Part shown: piece after piece, positions 55,667 to 64,000 of the stretch
Numbering within the stretch: position 1 is the stretch's first letter
Layout: every line of letters begins with the position of its first letter
NCBI GenBank assembly: GCA_009829735.1
Contig: CM020620.1
Location: forward strand, 15,001,420 to 15,065,419
Source of the DNA: Pyropia yezoensis
Taxonomy: Eukaryota; Rhodophyta; Bangiophyceae; Bangiales; Bangiaceae
Direction: 5' to 3'
DNA length: 64,000 nt
Made by a program: the position numbers and the translations under genes
The notes under the pieces: model-generated
Databases searched by the model: none
Told to the model about the DNA's origin: nothing
The model's input: only the letters and a program-made list of their open reading frames with translations

Positions 55667-57919
55667 ATGCAAGGACCTCAGCGAATGAAGACGATGACCA
55701 CCCCGGGGGGGCCCGCCAAACGCGACCGCCCCCACCAACGGGCGGCGGCGCAGGCCGTGGGGCCCCACCCACCGGTGGCGGTGGTGGCAAAGGCGGCGGC
55801 TGTGGGCTCCCGCCGCCGCCGCTGGGGGATGCCAGGGGCAGTGGTGGTGGCGGCCGCAGCCGTTGTCGCCGCCGTTGCAGCCGTCGACCGGCACGTCCTT
55901 GTTCTCCCCGCCGGGCGGATGGTGGTGGCTTGGTTGGGATGGGGGGGCGGCGGCGACGACGTCGTGGGGCACGCGGCCGCAGCTGCCGGCGCTGCCGGCG
56001 GGGGCGCCAAGGCCGCCGCCCTGGCCCCCCCCCCGCCGCTGGGCGCGTCGTTTCGACTTCCCCTGGACGCGACGCCCGCGCCAGGCGAGACGGTCAACGT
56101 GCCGAGGACACTGGCGGCGCTGGTGCTGCCTCGCCTCCCCCCTCCGCCCTTGCCCCTGCCGCTGCCCAAGAAGCCGCCCCCGGTGCCCCGCTCGGTCGGG
56201 GCGGCCCCGCCACCGTCACCGGCACCGTCGCCGCCGCAGGTGGCCATTGCCCTTTACGTGGCCGGGAGCTTCCGCAAGTTCGCCGTGACACCCACCCACC
56301 TGCGCGTCACCCACTGCCTTGTTGGCGGCACCGCGGTGCCCCTGTCCCATCAGTACGAAGGGGTGTGGGTTTGTTCCGTTGAGGCGGGAGTGGTGGCGGG
56401 GCTGACCCGGGGGGACCCCCTGTCGGTCCTCGTTGATGCGGACGAGCCGCTGGTGAGGGGCAACTGGACGGCGGTACGGGAAGAGGTGGCCCGGGGGGTG
56501 GCCCGGATGGAACGGATTCCGGCTTTGGGGGGGGGCGTCACGGGGGGTTTGGCTGTCACGACCGCCGCCCGTTGGGGGGAGACGGTCAACGTGGACCCGC
56601 CCGCCGCTGCCGCCGCCGCCGCCGCCGCAGCCGCCGCCGCACAAGCAGCCGCCGGGGCCAGTGCCCCCACGGCGGTGACCCCCGCCGTAACGGCGACGAC
56701 GGGCGTCTACCGGGTGTGCGCGAAGATGCAGTCCATCTACCCGCCCGCCGTGGCGGTGGCGTGGATGGAGTACCACGCCCGCCTGGGCGTTGACCGCCTC
56801 TTCCTCTACTCCAACGTGGCCAACAGCACGGCCGTGGCGGCGGCGGTCGCCGCTGCCCCCCGCGGCGTGCGCGACGCGATTGAGGTGGTCCACTGGCCGT
56901 GGCCGCAGGCGGAAGTGGCGGGGACCAACCTGTTTCTCGCCGCCGCCCGTGGGCGCTGCCGGTGGGTGCTCCTCTTTGATGTCGACGAGTGGCTGCTGGT
57001 GCGGGAGTCGGAGCTGCCGCCGCCGTCGCGGCCGGGCCGCCGCTACCGCCACGGCCACGGTAGGCGTGGCGGTGGTGGTCGTGGTGGTCGTGGTGGTCGT
57101 GGTGGTCGTGGCGGTGGTGGCGACGGTGGTGGTGGTGGTGGTGGCCGCGGCAGTGGCGTCGGAGAGGAGGAGGAGGTGGTGGGGGAGCCGCAGCTGCCAC
57201 CGATGCTGCGCGCGCTGTCCGCCCTCAACGCGTCGACCGGCGTGTCGGCCTTTACTGTTCCGTCTGTGATGATGGGCTCGGGCGGGCGGGTGGCCGACGC
57301 CCACCGCCCCTATCCCGACGTGTACACCCACCGGCTGGTCGACGCGGTGGCGCCGTGCAAGGCGCTGGCGCGCACCACCGACACCTTTCCGCTCACGCAC
57401 ACGCACACGCTGGAAATGCGGGTGACCCGGTCGCGGATGACCATGGTGCCGGGCGCGGTGCTGCGGCTGCCGCCATCCCCGGCCGGCGCCGTCAGCGCCG
57501 ACGGCCAGGACAGTGACAGCGACGACGGCGACGACAACGCCGACGACGACGCCGCCGGGGAGCCGCTCGCCCCCCTGGTCATGGCGCACTATGGCTACCG
57601 CAGCTGGGAGGAGGAGGTGGCCAAGCGGTCTGCCGGGCGGGCGGCGGAGAATGTGGACACCTGGTGGTACCCCAACGTCGCCCGGGCGGGGGTGGCGCTC
57701 CCCGCCAACGCGTCGGCCGCCGACCGCCGCGACGCTCACCTGTCGCTGGTCGGCCAGGCGGGGTGGGGGGAAATGCGCGACGCGTGGCGCGCCGTGATGC
57801 GGCGGCCGTGGCGGCCGCCAGTGGTTGTCGCTGCCGACGCAGACGCCGCCGGGCTGGCCGACTGGGTGGACGCGCCGAGCCTCATCCCCCGGGCCAACCC
57901 CCTCGTGAGGGCGACGTGA
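55667..57919 (+). CDS. GT92 (DUF23) family glycosyltransferase, type II membrane protein
   Basis: 750 aa from ATG 55667 (a second ATG six codons on is equally possible). Residues 50-53 are basic (RRRRW), followed by one hydrophobic segment (about 55-73), a signal anchor placing the enzyme in the Golgi lumen. The catalytic domain starts near residue 345: VYRVCAKMQ, WMEYHARLGVDRLFLYSN, then the DXD metal site in LLFDVDEWLLV (D438-V-D440). C-terminal HYGYRSWEEEVAKR (H641) is the usual GT92 'HY..RS.EEF..K' block. A Gly/Arg-rich insertion (about 465-500) and an acidic Asp-rich insertion (about 610-630) are lineage-specific low complexity. GT92 enzymes transfer galactose or related sugars to glycans; the acceptor is unknown. 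The gene is intact and intronless. Confidence 0.88.
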   Translation: MQGPQRMKTMTTPGGPAKRDRPHQRAAAQAVGPHPPVAVVAKAAAVGSRRRRWGMPGAVVVAAAAVVAAVAAVDRHVLVLPAGRMVVAWLGWGGGGDDVVGHAAAAAGAAGGGAKAAALAPPPPLGASFRLPLDATPAPGETVNVPRTLAALVLPRLPPPPLPLPLPKKPPPVPRSVGAAPPPSPAPSPPQVAIALYVAGSFRKFAVTPTHLRVTHCLVGGTAVPLSHQYEGVWVCSVEAGVVAGLTRGDPLSVLVDADEPLVRGNWTAVREEVARGVARMERIPALGGGVTGGLAVTTAARWGETVNVDPPAAAAAAAAAAAAAQAAAGASAPTAVTPAVTATTGVYRVCAKMQSIYPPAVAVAWMEYHARLGVDRLFLYSNVANSTAVAAAVAAAPRGVRDAIEVVHWPWPQAEVAGTNLFLAAARGRCRWVLLFDVDEWLLVRESELPPPSRPGRRYRHGHGRRGGGGRGGRGGRGGRGGGGDGGGGGGGRGSGVGEEEEVVGEPQLPPMLRALSALNASTGVSAFTVPSVMMGSGGRVADAHRPYPDVYTHRLVDAVAPCKALARTTDTFPLTHTHTLEMRVTRSRMTMVPGAVLRLPPSPAGAVSADGQDSDSDDGDDNADDDAAGEPLAPLVMAHYGYRSWEEEVAKRSAGRAAENVDTWWYPNVARAGVALPANASAADRRDAHLSLVGQAGWGEMRDAWRAVMRRPWRPPVVVAADADAAGLADWVDAPSLIPRANPLVRAT

Positions 57920-58430
57920 GAGACGCTACGGCGGTAGCTAAATAGGTAGCATGGGTGGGGTGGGTGGCGGTGGCCGCCCCCCCTTGACTTCGCATAAAAA
58001 AGTGGTCCGCCAGACAGCAGCCACCGCTCGTCCGCACCACTGCACTGCCTCAAAGTCTGTAGCGATCTAAAAAACGTTCCAGATTCGGTCCGAGACTCTG
58101 AGAAGGGATTGGGACTCGTCAGCGGAACAAAAAAGACTCCTATCCTCTCCGCGAGACCCAGAGCGTTTGAGACTTCCCGGCCACCAGTCTTTTTCTCTCT
58201 CTGGACAGACGGGATATCTTTTCCTCTCTTCTACTGCTGCAATTCCCCATTCCTCTTGCTTGGGACGACCGATTCCGCAGCGCGCGCCTCACATTTCGGG
58301 ACACCTATCCGAGGCGTGCAGGAGTTGCACGGCGGTGATCGCGTACCCATGCCGCGTGACCCGCCCTCCGACGCCGTCACGTCGTTCGCCATCGACTTAG
58401 ACCGTAGTGCATGCTCCTCCCCCTAGCCCC
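57920..58430. other. Intergenic DNA, nothing recognised
   Basis: Downstream of the GT92 gene; pyrimidine-rich around 58190-58260. Confidence 0.35.
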
Positions 58431-58439
58431 GTCCGCCCC

Positions 58440-58933
58440 CGCCCACCTCCACCTCCACTACCACCATCGGCTCGTCCTCCCTGTCGCCGGCCGCCACGGC
58501 AGCCGCCGCCGCAGTCGCCGACCGCCACGCCCTGTCCGTGGCGGTCTCCCACCGCTCAGCGTTTGAGCGGTGGGCGCCCGCGCAGGCGTGCCCGGGCGTT
58601 GACCGCTCCAGCCTCCACCGGCCGCCGCTGACGCCCGCGCCCACCGTCGCCGGGCGGAGGGGGGAGCTGGGGGGGTCGGCGGTGGGCCGCGCGGCGATCG
58701 CCCTCGGCGCTGCTGCCAATGCTGACCAGTTGGCCCTTCACGGTGCGCCGTCTTCACTTCGGCGGGCGGTGGAAATGGCCTGCTGGCGAGTGCGTGCGGT
58801 GGCCACCATGATTGTTGTCGCGTGGGCGGCGGTGGTGCACGTGGCGTGGGAGCGGGCGTCTGAGGGGGCGGGAGGGACGTCTTTGCCTATCGAGCCCTTC
58901 CCCGCTCGCTGGGGCTCTCTGGGTCTTATTTGA
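58440..58933 (+). CDS. Unrecognised open frame with one hydrophobic segment
   Basis: Frame through AVADRHALSVAVSHRSAFER to a stop at 58931-58933. A possible membrane segment (VATMIVVAWAAVVHVAW) lies near the C-terminus. It has no ATG at the left side, so it would have to be an exon. No family is recognised; it may be artefactual. Confidence 0.25.
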
Positions 58934-59952
58934 TGTCTGACTGGTTTCGACCTGCCCCCCCTGCTGTCCATTTCTTCTCTGTGTCCTTTACATGCGTTCC
59001 TTGGTCCCTTTGCCTCTATAGCCCCTCACTTCTTTACGCGCCGGCAGGGCGGGCTGCCAGCATCCCGATGGACATTATGAAGTAAGGGGCTGGGTGCCTG
59101 TTTCGTGCTCGTGAGTGTGGGGGGGGGGGGCATCGGTATGCAGTGAGCGGTCGAGAACTTAGTGGGGGTGACCGATTGGTAGGCAGTGAAGTGGTCAATA
59201 CCACTGTACGGCACAAGAGCTGAGTGCGATGTGGGGGACTCTTTTTTGACGCTCCTCCCTTTACTCGCTGCTTGCCATGATTGTTCCTCTCCATCCTGCT
59301 TCTTCTGCCTGCTGTCTGCCGCCTGTCTTCCACCACTCTGTCCACCATCTTCTCACCACCCTCTCCCCCCTTCCTAGTAGATCACTTCGGCCCCTTCTTC
59401 CCGTGGAGGCGGGTTGGGCGGTGCGGAGTCAGTGTACTGAGCACTGGGATTTAGACATGTAAAAAAAAGTGGTGTCTGTCCATCAATGACCAATCCCGGA
59501 CAACAGCCCTGGAGGCTTCAGAACACTCTTCTCAAGATCTCTTTTTCTCTCCGCTCCCTCATATCCTTTAGTGGGGTATCTTTGACGGCTGGTGGCAAGA
59601 CGTTTTCAAGTTCTCTCTCCACGGATATCTCATCTGTCATTTTTGCGCTTTTCAGGAAGTGCCGTGACCGCGTTGAGATCCCAGATCCGCCGTCAACCGA
59701 CGGCTGCGCGCTCAGCCGTGCGCGTGAGACCGTCGCTGTCTGCGACGGCAACCTTTCCCCCCACGGTGGCCGACGGCCGTGGGCCGCGACCGCCACCGTG
59801 GCGTGACCCCGACGCCCCCCACCGCTGCCCTCCCGCACCCCCCCCCCCCCCTTCTTCCCACGCCACCACCCTCTCCACTCCCCTTCCGAAGTTGTCGTCT
59901 CTTCCTTCGCCCCCCCCCCTCTTGGCCGTCGCCACCCCGCGCAATCCAGCGT
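58934..59952. other. Intergenic DNA, nothing recognised
   Basis: C/T-rich stretches at 59.27-59.4 kb; no gene was seen. Confidence 0.35.
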
Positions 59953-61191
59953 ATGGAGCACAGCCATGGCCTCCCCCCCGCCCCCCCCCCCCCCGCCCCC
60001 CTACCGTCGGCCGTCTACGTCCTGACCCTTCAGGACGGGAACATTGCCGACGAGCCGTCCTCGACCCGCACCGCCGTCGTTGCCGCCGGCACCTGCGCGG
60101 CCTGGGCGCTGCGCGCCGCGGCCGAGGCGGTCGACGCCCACGGCGTGTGGGGGGACGGCTGACGGGAGCCGACGGGCTTTGTCACCCACAGCGTCGTCAA
60201 GACGGCGGCCGCCGCCGCTCGAGACGGGTGCCGGCTGGTGGACCTGCGGGACCGGGAGTGCGCCTACTGCCGTGTGACCCTGCAGGTGCTGGACGGCGTG
60301 CGGCCGCTGGGGAAGGGGAAGGGGGGGGGGGAGGGAGTGGGCGTGCGCGTGGGCGTGGCCGCCGACGGGTGGGCGGCCACCCCCAATGACCGCTCGCTGG
60401 CGGCGGTGCAGGACGCCTGCTTGGCGTCAGACGCCGAAGACGAAGACGATGACGACGGCGATGAGGAGGACGCGGCTGACGACGGGGGCGGCCACGACGC
60501 GGACGAAAACGCGGGCGCCGACGCCCGCACGGGGGGGGGGGGGGCGTGGACCCCCTCACCGCCCCGCTGCCGCGCAACGACGTTGCCACCGCCGCCCGCA
60601 TCGCCTTTGCCCGCGACGCCCTCTTCCGCGCACCCCCTGGGGAGCGGCGGCAGCTCCTGCGGGACCGCACCACCACCGGCGGCACGCCGGCGATCGCCGT
60701 CCCCCCTCCCCCCCCACCCCCCCCGCCCACCCCGTCTACATCCTGACCATTGAGCGGGGCGACGTGTACGGCCGCGACGGCGCGTCGTCGGCGGTGGTGG
60801 GCGCCTACGGCACGGCGGCGGCGGCGCTCGGCGCGGCGCCCGCCGCCATGGACGCCCAGGCGGCGGGGGAGCACGTGCACTGGCGGGAGGGGGGGGGGTC
60901 CGCCGAGCGGTGGGGCGCCCCCGCCTGCGCCGCCGCCGCCGTCGTCACCGACGTGGCGGCGGTGGTGGACGGCGCGGCGCTCATTGACATGCCCGGCGAC
61001 TGCGCCTACACCCGCCTGCGGGTGTGGGTGTGTGGGGTGGCGGGGGCGGCCAAGCGCCCGCGTGCCCCCGCCGCCGCCGCCTCCCCCCCCCCCCGCCGCC
61101 GCCGCCGGTGCGGCCGCTGCGGCCGCCGGCGCCGGCGCCGGCGCCGCCCGCGCCTGCGCCACCCGCGCCGGCGCCAGCGACCCCCGCACCG

Positions 61192-61234
<43 letters not shown>

Positions 61235-61632
61235 CGCCGCCGTCGCCGCCGCGGCCGGCGCCGGTGCCGCGCATCCCCACGGGGCAGCCGTGCAACTTTG
61301 CGGGCGCCCGCTGCGCCGACGGGCTGGTGTGCCGGCTGGGCGCGGGCGGCCCCGCGGGGGTGGCGACGTGCCGCTACTATGTGCGCCCCCGTGCGGCGTG
61401 TGACAATGCCGAGGCGCTGTCCTGGAACGAGTACACGTGCACGGGGGGTGTGTGCACGGCCAACAAGTGCTTGCGTGAGCGCGGGGGGGCGCGCTGGGGT
61501 GCGGTCCTCCGCGGCTGCGGGTCGTCGGTTTTGGTCGATGACGGTCGCAGACACCACCGCCGTGCGGTGTTGACGCGTGGTGAGGTGGGGGTTGGCGTTC
61601 GGGAGGACGCTATTTGTCTCTTCCATCCATAA
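59953..61632 (+). CDS. Two-module unknown protein with Pro-rich linker and Cys-rich tail (frame changes at homopolymers)
   Basis: Module 1 (about 60010-60300): VYVLTLQDGNIADE...VVAAGTCAAWALRAA...LVDLRDRECAYCRVTLQV. Module 2 (about 60734-61060): VYILTIERGDVYGR...VVGAYGTAAAALGAA...LIDMPGDCAYTRLRVWV. The two are clearly homologous and unlike any family I know. A Pro/Ala-rich linker follows, then a Cys-rich segment (QPCNFAGARCADGLVCRL...CRYYV...AACDNAEAL...CTGGVCTANKC) and a stop at 61630-61632. Cys-rich tails behind poly-Pro are common in algal extracellular proteins. The frame changes three times, each at a G or C run (near 60531-60543, 60705-60733, 61083-61094), and TGA at 60160 lies where module 1 reads GDG-stop-REP. 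So it is either a recent pseudogene or a real gene with sequence errors. The N-terminus is uncertain. Confidence 0.5.
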
Positions 61633-63709
61633 ACTCTGTTTGTTTTGCTTGTATGACTGAACTGGTCTGTCTGAGCGGTGGCACCATGGCAAGCCACCTC
61701 TGCGTCTCCGCTCAATGGCACCGAGCCGTGGGCAACGCGGCGGGGAGCGGGCGGATATGAACGGAGCGAAGGGGGGCGCCCACGCTCCCAGCGCACGGGC
61801 CCTCGCTCTCAGGTTGCCGACGCTGCGCTTCGCTCGCCCCAGCCCGCTGTCGTGGTACTGAACCTGACGGGTGGGGGGGCGAGACGGAAAGACCTTTCAG
61901 CCAATTTGGCTTCGAGAGGAAGGGAGATGCCGAGGAGCCGCGGCGTGGGGGGGGAGAGGGGACCACTCCTGGCGCCCCCTGCACCGCCGGCCACCCAGCC
62001 CTCGACCTTGCGCGTTTCGAGTTTTGAAGCTCGCGGGTGAGGTGCGAGGCGCATGGGTCATGGTGCCCACCGAAGTACCTACCTACCGCGACAACCCGTG
62101 GCGCAGGAGAGCCGTGGTTGGGATGCCGACCACCCGAGGGTCCGAGAGGGATATACAGTCATTCCCCGATGATGACCCACCGGCGTTGGTGTTCGGGGGG
62201 AGAGTTGTCTTGGCGGGCGGTTGCACACCCCCAGTTAAGGCGTGCCCAGAGCGGACATTAGAGTTCAGAGCGATTCCGGATCAGCCATTGGCCCAGAGCG
62301 TTGTGTCAGGAGCAAATATGGCATATACTGAAAATTGTCACACTATTCCAGGGTTCAAGCGACGTGTCTGATGAGAAATGGAGCACAGCTGCCTGGGGCT
62401 GCTCTGCAGGGCCTCTTGCGTGGAAAATCGACACGGAATCAGCACATTTCTTCTCAATGAAAAAGCGCACAGTGCCTCACGGGCATCGCCACAGCAACGA
62501 CGAAGTCACACAAGACAGCCCAAGGGGGAGAAGGTCCTCTAAGGCGAAAGGGGATCGTTGCACGGGAACAAGAGCAGCTAGTATATATTTCCCCGCATCC
62601 CAGAAGGTCTCTTCCATGGGTTGGTCGTCGTATCTTCCTCCTCGGCATGCGCGCAAGTCGCACACGGGGCACCCAGGGGAACCTGAGCGAAGACATAGGA
62701 GCCTGGAAGATGTACAAAGGAATGTCCAGAGTACACAGGTCACGTGAAAGAACAGCCAGTGTATATTTAATCGTCAAGCAAAATGGCAAGGCACATTTCC
62801 TCTGCAGCAGCGAGCAAGGCATCGTCGGCCTCTGCCTCGGCCTCCTCCGCTGCTGCATCCTTGTCCTTTCGCTCTCATGTCCGGATCTGACCGTGGGCTC
62901 TGGCAGGAGCGGGTGGGGCCGTTCGATTTGCGCTGTGGATCAGACGGATTCCCGGGAGAATTGTAAAACTCATATACAAGTGCGAGAGCCCCTGAAAGTT
63001 GCATTCGCGCGCGGACTAATTGCCGAACCACTTTGAACCATTGACTTTTTATGCATGGAAAAAATGGCCCTCCTTACGGGGCTTTTTTAGGTGCTACGGA
63101 AGAGATACGTTTGTACCTCATTTTTCTCTTTTTATTTCTTTTGTGTTCTTGCTTCTTTTTTTCTTGCTGCGTATGGTCGTATATCTTTTCTCTCGTCCAA
63201 CCAGGAAGCCGTATCGAGAGAGAAGTCGCCCGAACGTGGCACGTGTTGGATGTAATGCAATATTCCTTCTGAACTCTAATGTCCGCCCTTAACTGGGGGT
63301 GTGCAGAAGGGGGGGGCTGTCGACCGCTCTGGCGAGTGCGACCACAAACGGCGAAGCCCCGGTGTGATGGCAATTCTTCCCGAGTGCCGCGGATGGCAGT
63401 CGACCGATCAAGGTCATGAACGATCGATCGCAGACGATAGTTTGAGACCCCGTCCGGGCGAATGATCGAGAAATCTCGCTTGGTCCAAGTCCTGCTTCGC
63501 GGGCCCTCGTGGCGGAGGCGAGGGCGTGCGTGTCCCATGAAGACGCCGCGGCCTTCTGTGTTCCTTCTCGCTGTCCCATCCCGGTCGTACTGTAGCGTTC
63601 CCAGTGGCCAAGGGCGTCTTCCGGCTTTGCGCAGTCGAGGCGTGCTCTTTTTGTCCCCCTCCCCTGCGTCTCCTTACCTATCCGGATTCCTCCCTTCCCC
63701 CTGCCTACC
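61633..63709. other. Intergenic DNA, possible promoter-proximal region
   Basis: TATATA-like words at 62581-62586 and 62761-62768, but too far from the next start to assign. Lower GC at 63.0-63.28 kb, with T-rich runs. No gene was seen. Confidence 0.35.
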
Positions 63710-64000
63710 ATGGCACCCTCCGTCGGGGCCTTTGCTGTCGTCGCCCCCTGCGCCTCCCCTCTGCTCTCCGCCCCCCGCGTGCGGCTGTCGCGACGGGGCA
63801 AGCGTGCGCCCTTGCCGCTCCTCCCAACCCGTCACGCCACGACGCTGCGTATGGGTGCCCCTCTCGCTGGTGGGGCCGACGACGGCGACGGCCCACCGCT
63901 GCCCATGGGCATGAGTATCCCCGGCTTCTCCCCCGACGACGTCGCCTACGTGTCGGCCGCCAACGGCAGCGCCGACTTCATCGCCCGCATGAACGAGCGG
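63710..64000 (+). CDS. Plastid-targeted protein, 5' part (runs off the window)
   Basis: ATG 63710 in a good context (CTACCATGG). The first 97 codons are open to the window edge. The N-terminus is rich in Ala/Ser/Pro/Arg with few acids (MAPSVGAFAVVAPCASPLLS...RRGKRAPLPLL), followed by TLRMGA, which looks like a transit-peptide cleavage region. The start of the mature part (SIPGFSPDDVAYVSAANGSA) is acidic and ordinary in composition. The function cannot be told from this piece. It is the best hint of a photosynthetic host. Confidence 0.6.
   Translation, partial: MAPSVGAFAVVAPCASPLLSAPRVRLSRRGKRAPLPLLPTRHATTLRMGAPLAGGADDGDGPPLPMGMSIPGFSPDDVAYVSAANGSADFIARMNER

Noticed and set aside
56216-57739. 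507-codon minus-strand frame
   Set aside because: Antisense shadow of the GT92 gene.

Overview
The window looks like nuclear DNA of a GC-rich eukaryote, most likely a bangiophyte red alga of the Porphyra/Pyropia kind. This is inferred from the very high GC content, long Ala/Pro/Gly low-complexity frames, GT-AG introns, eukaryotic transposon families and, at the right edge, the start of a nuclear gene for an apparently plastid-targeted protein. The species assignment is inference; no ribosomal or organellar marker is present.

Left part (1-17.5 kb): a nest of transposons. A pogo/Tigger-like element (1129-4202, TA duplication, CAGT ends) carries a DDE transposase frame with two in-frame stops that one GT-AG intron would remove. 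Next to it is an EnSpm/CACTA-like (Tnp2) element of about 13 kb (about 4213-17481), with a 12-bp motif repeated near both ends. Its transposase gene is split by a young chromovirus-type Ty3/gypsy element (6922-14285; two 873-bp LTRs about 1% different; CTCTT target duplication). A second, unrecognised repeat-rich frame (15848-17206) may be the element's DNA-binding partner.

Middle part (17.5-42 kb): a graveyard of repeats. It holds a dispersed repeat family 'R' with several copies, two of which form a near-identical 540-bp inverted repeat; a SET-like pseudogene; a ~208-bp satellite; a decayed hAT transposase; Helitron fragments interrupted by R exactly at the helicase Walker A motif; two copies of a TIR element (A and B) with TA duplications and large GGY-GAC-type arrays inside; and an internally deleted hAT element.

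Right part (42-64 kb): more host-like. There is a fragment of an S9A oligopeptidase, and a three-exon gene on the minus strand that joins a SWIB domain to an AAA-ATPase-like NTPase and a PD-(D/E)XK nuclease (947 aa), the most unusual protein in the window. Beyond it lie a nearly intact hAT transposase, a type II membrane GT92 glycosyltransferase, a two-module unknown protein with a Pro-rich linker and Cys-rich tail whose frame changes all fall at homopolymer runs, and the first 97 codons of the plastid-targeted protein.

Most long open frames elsewhere are by-products of GC-rich DNA without stops and are not annotated. No tRNA, rRNA or CRISPR was seen.
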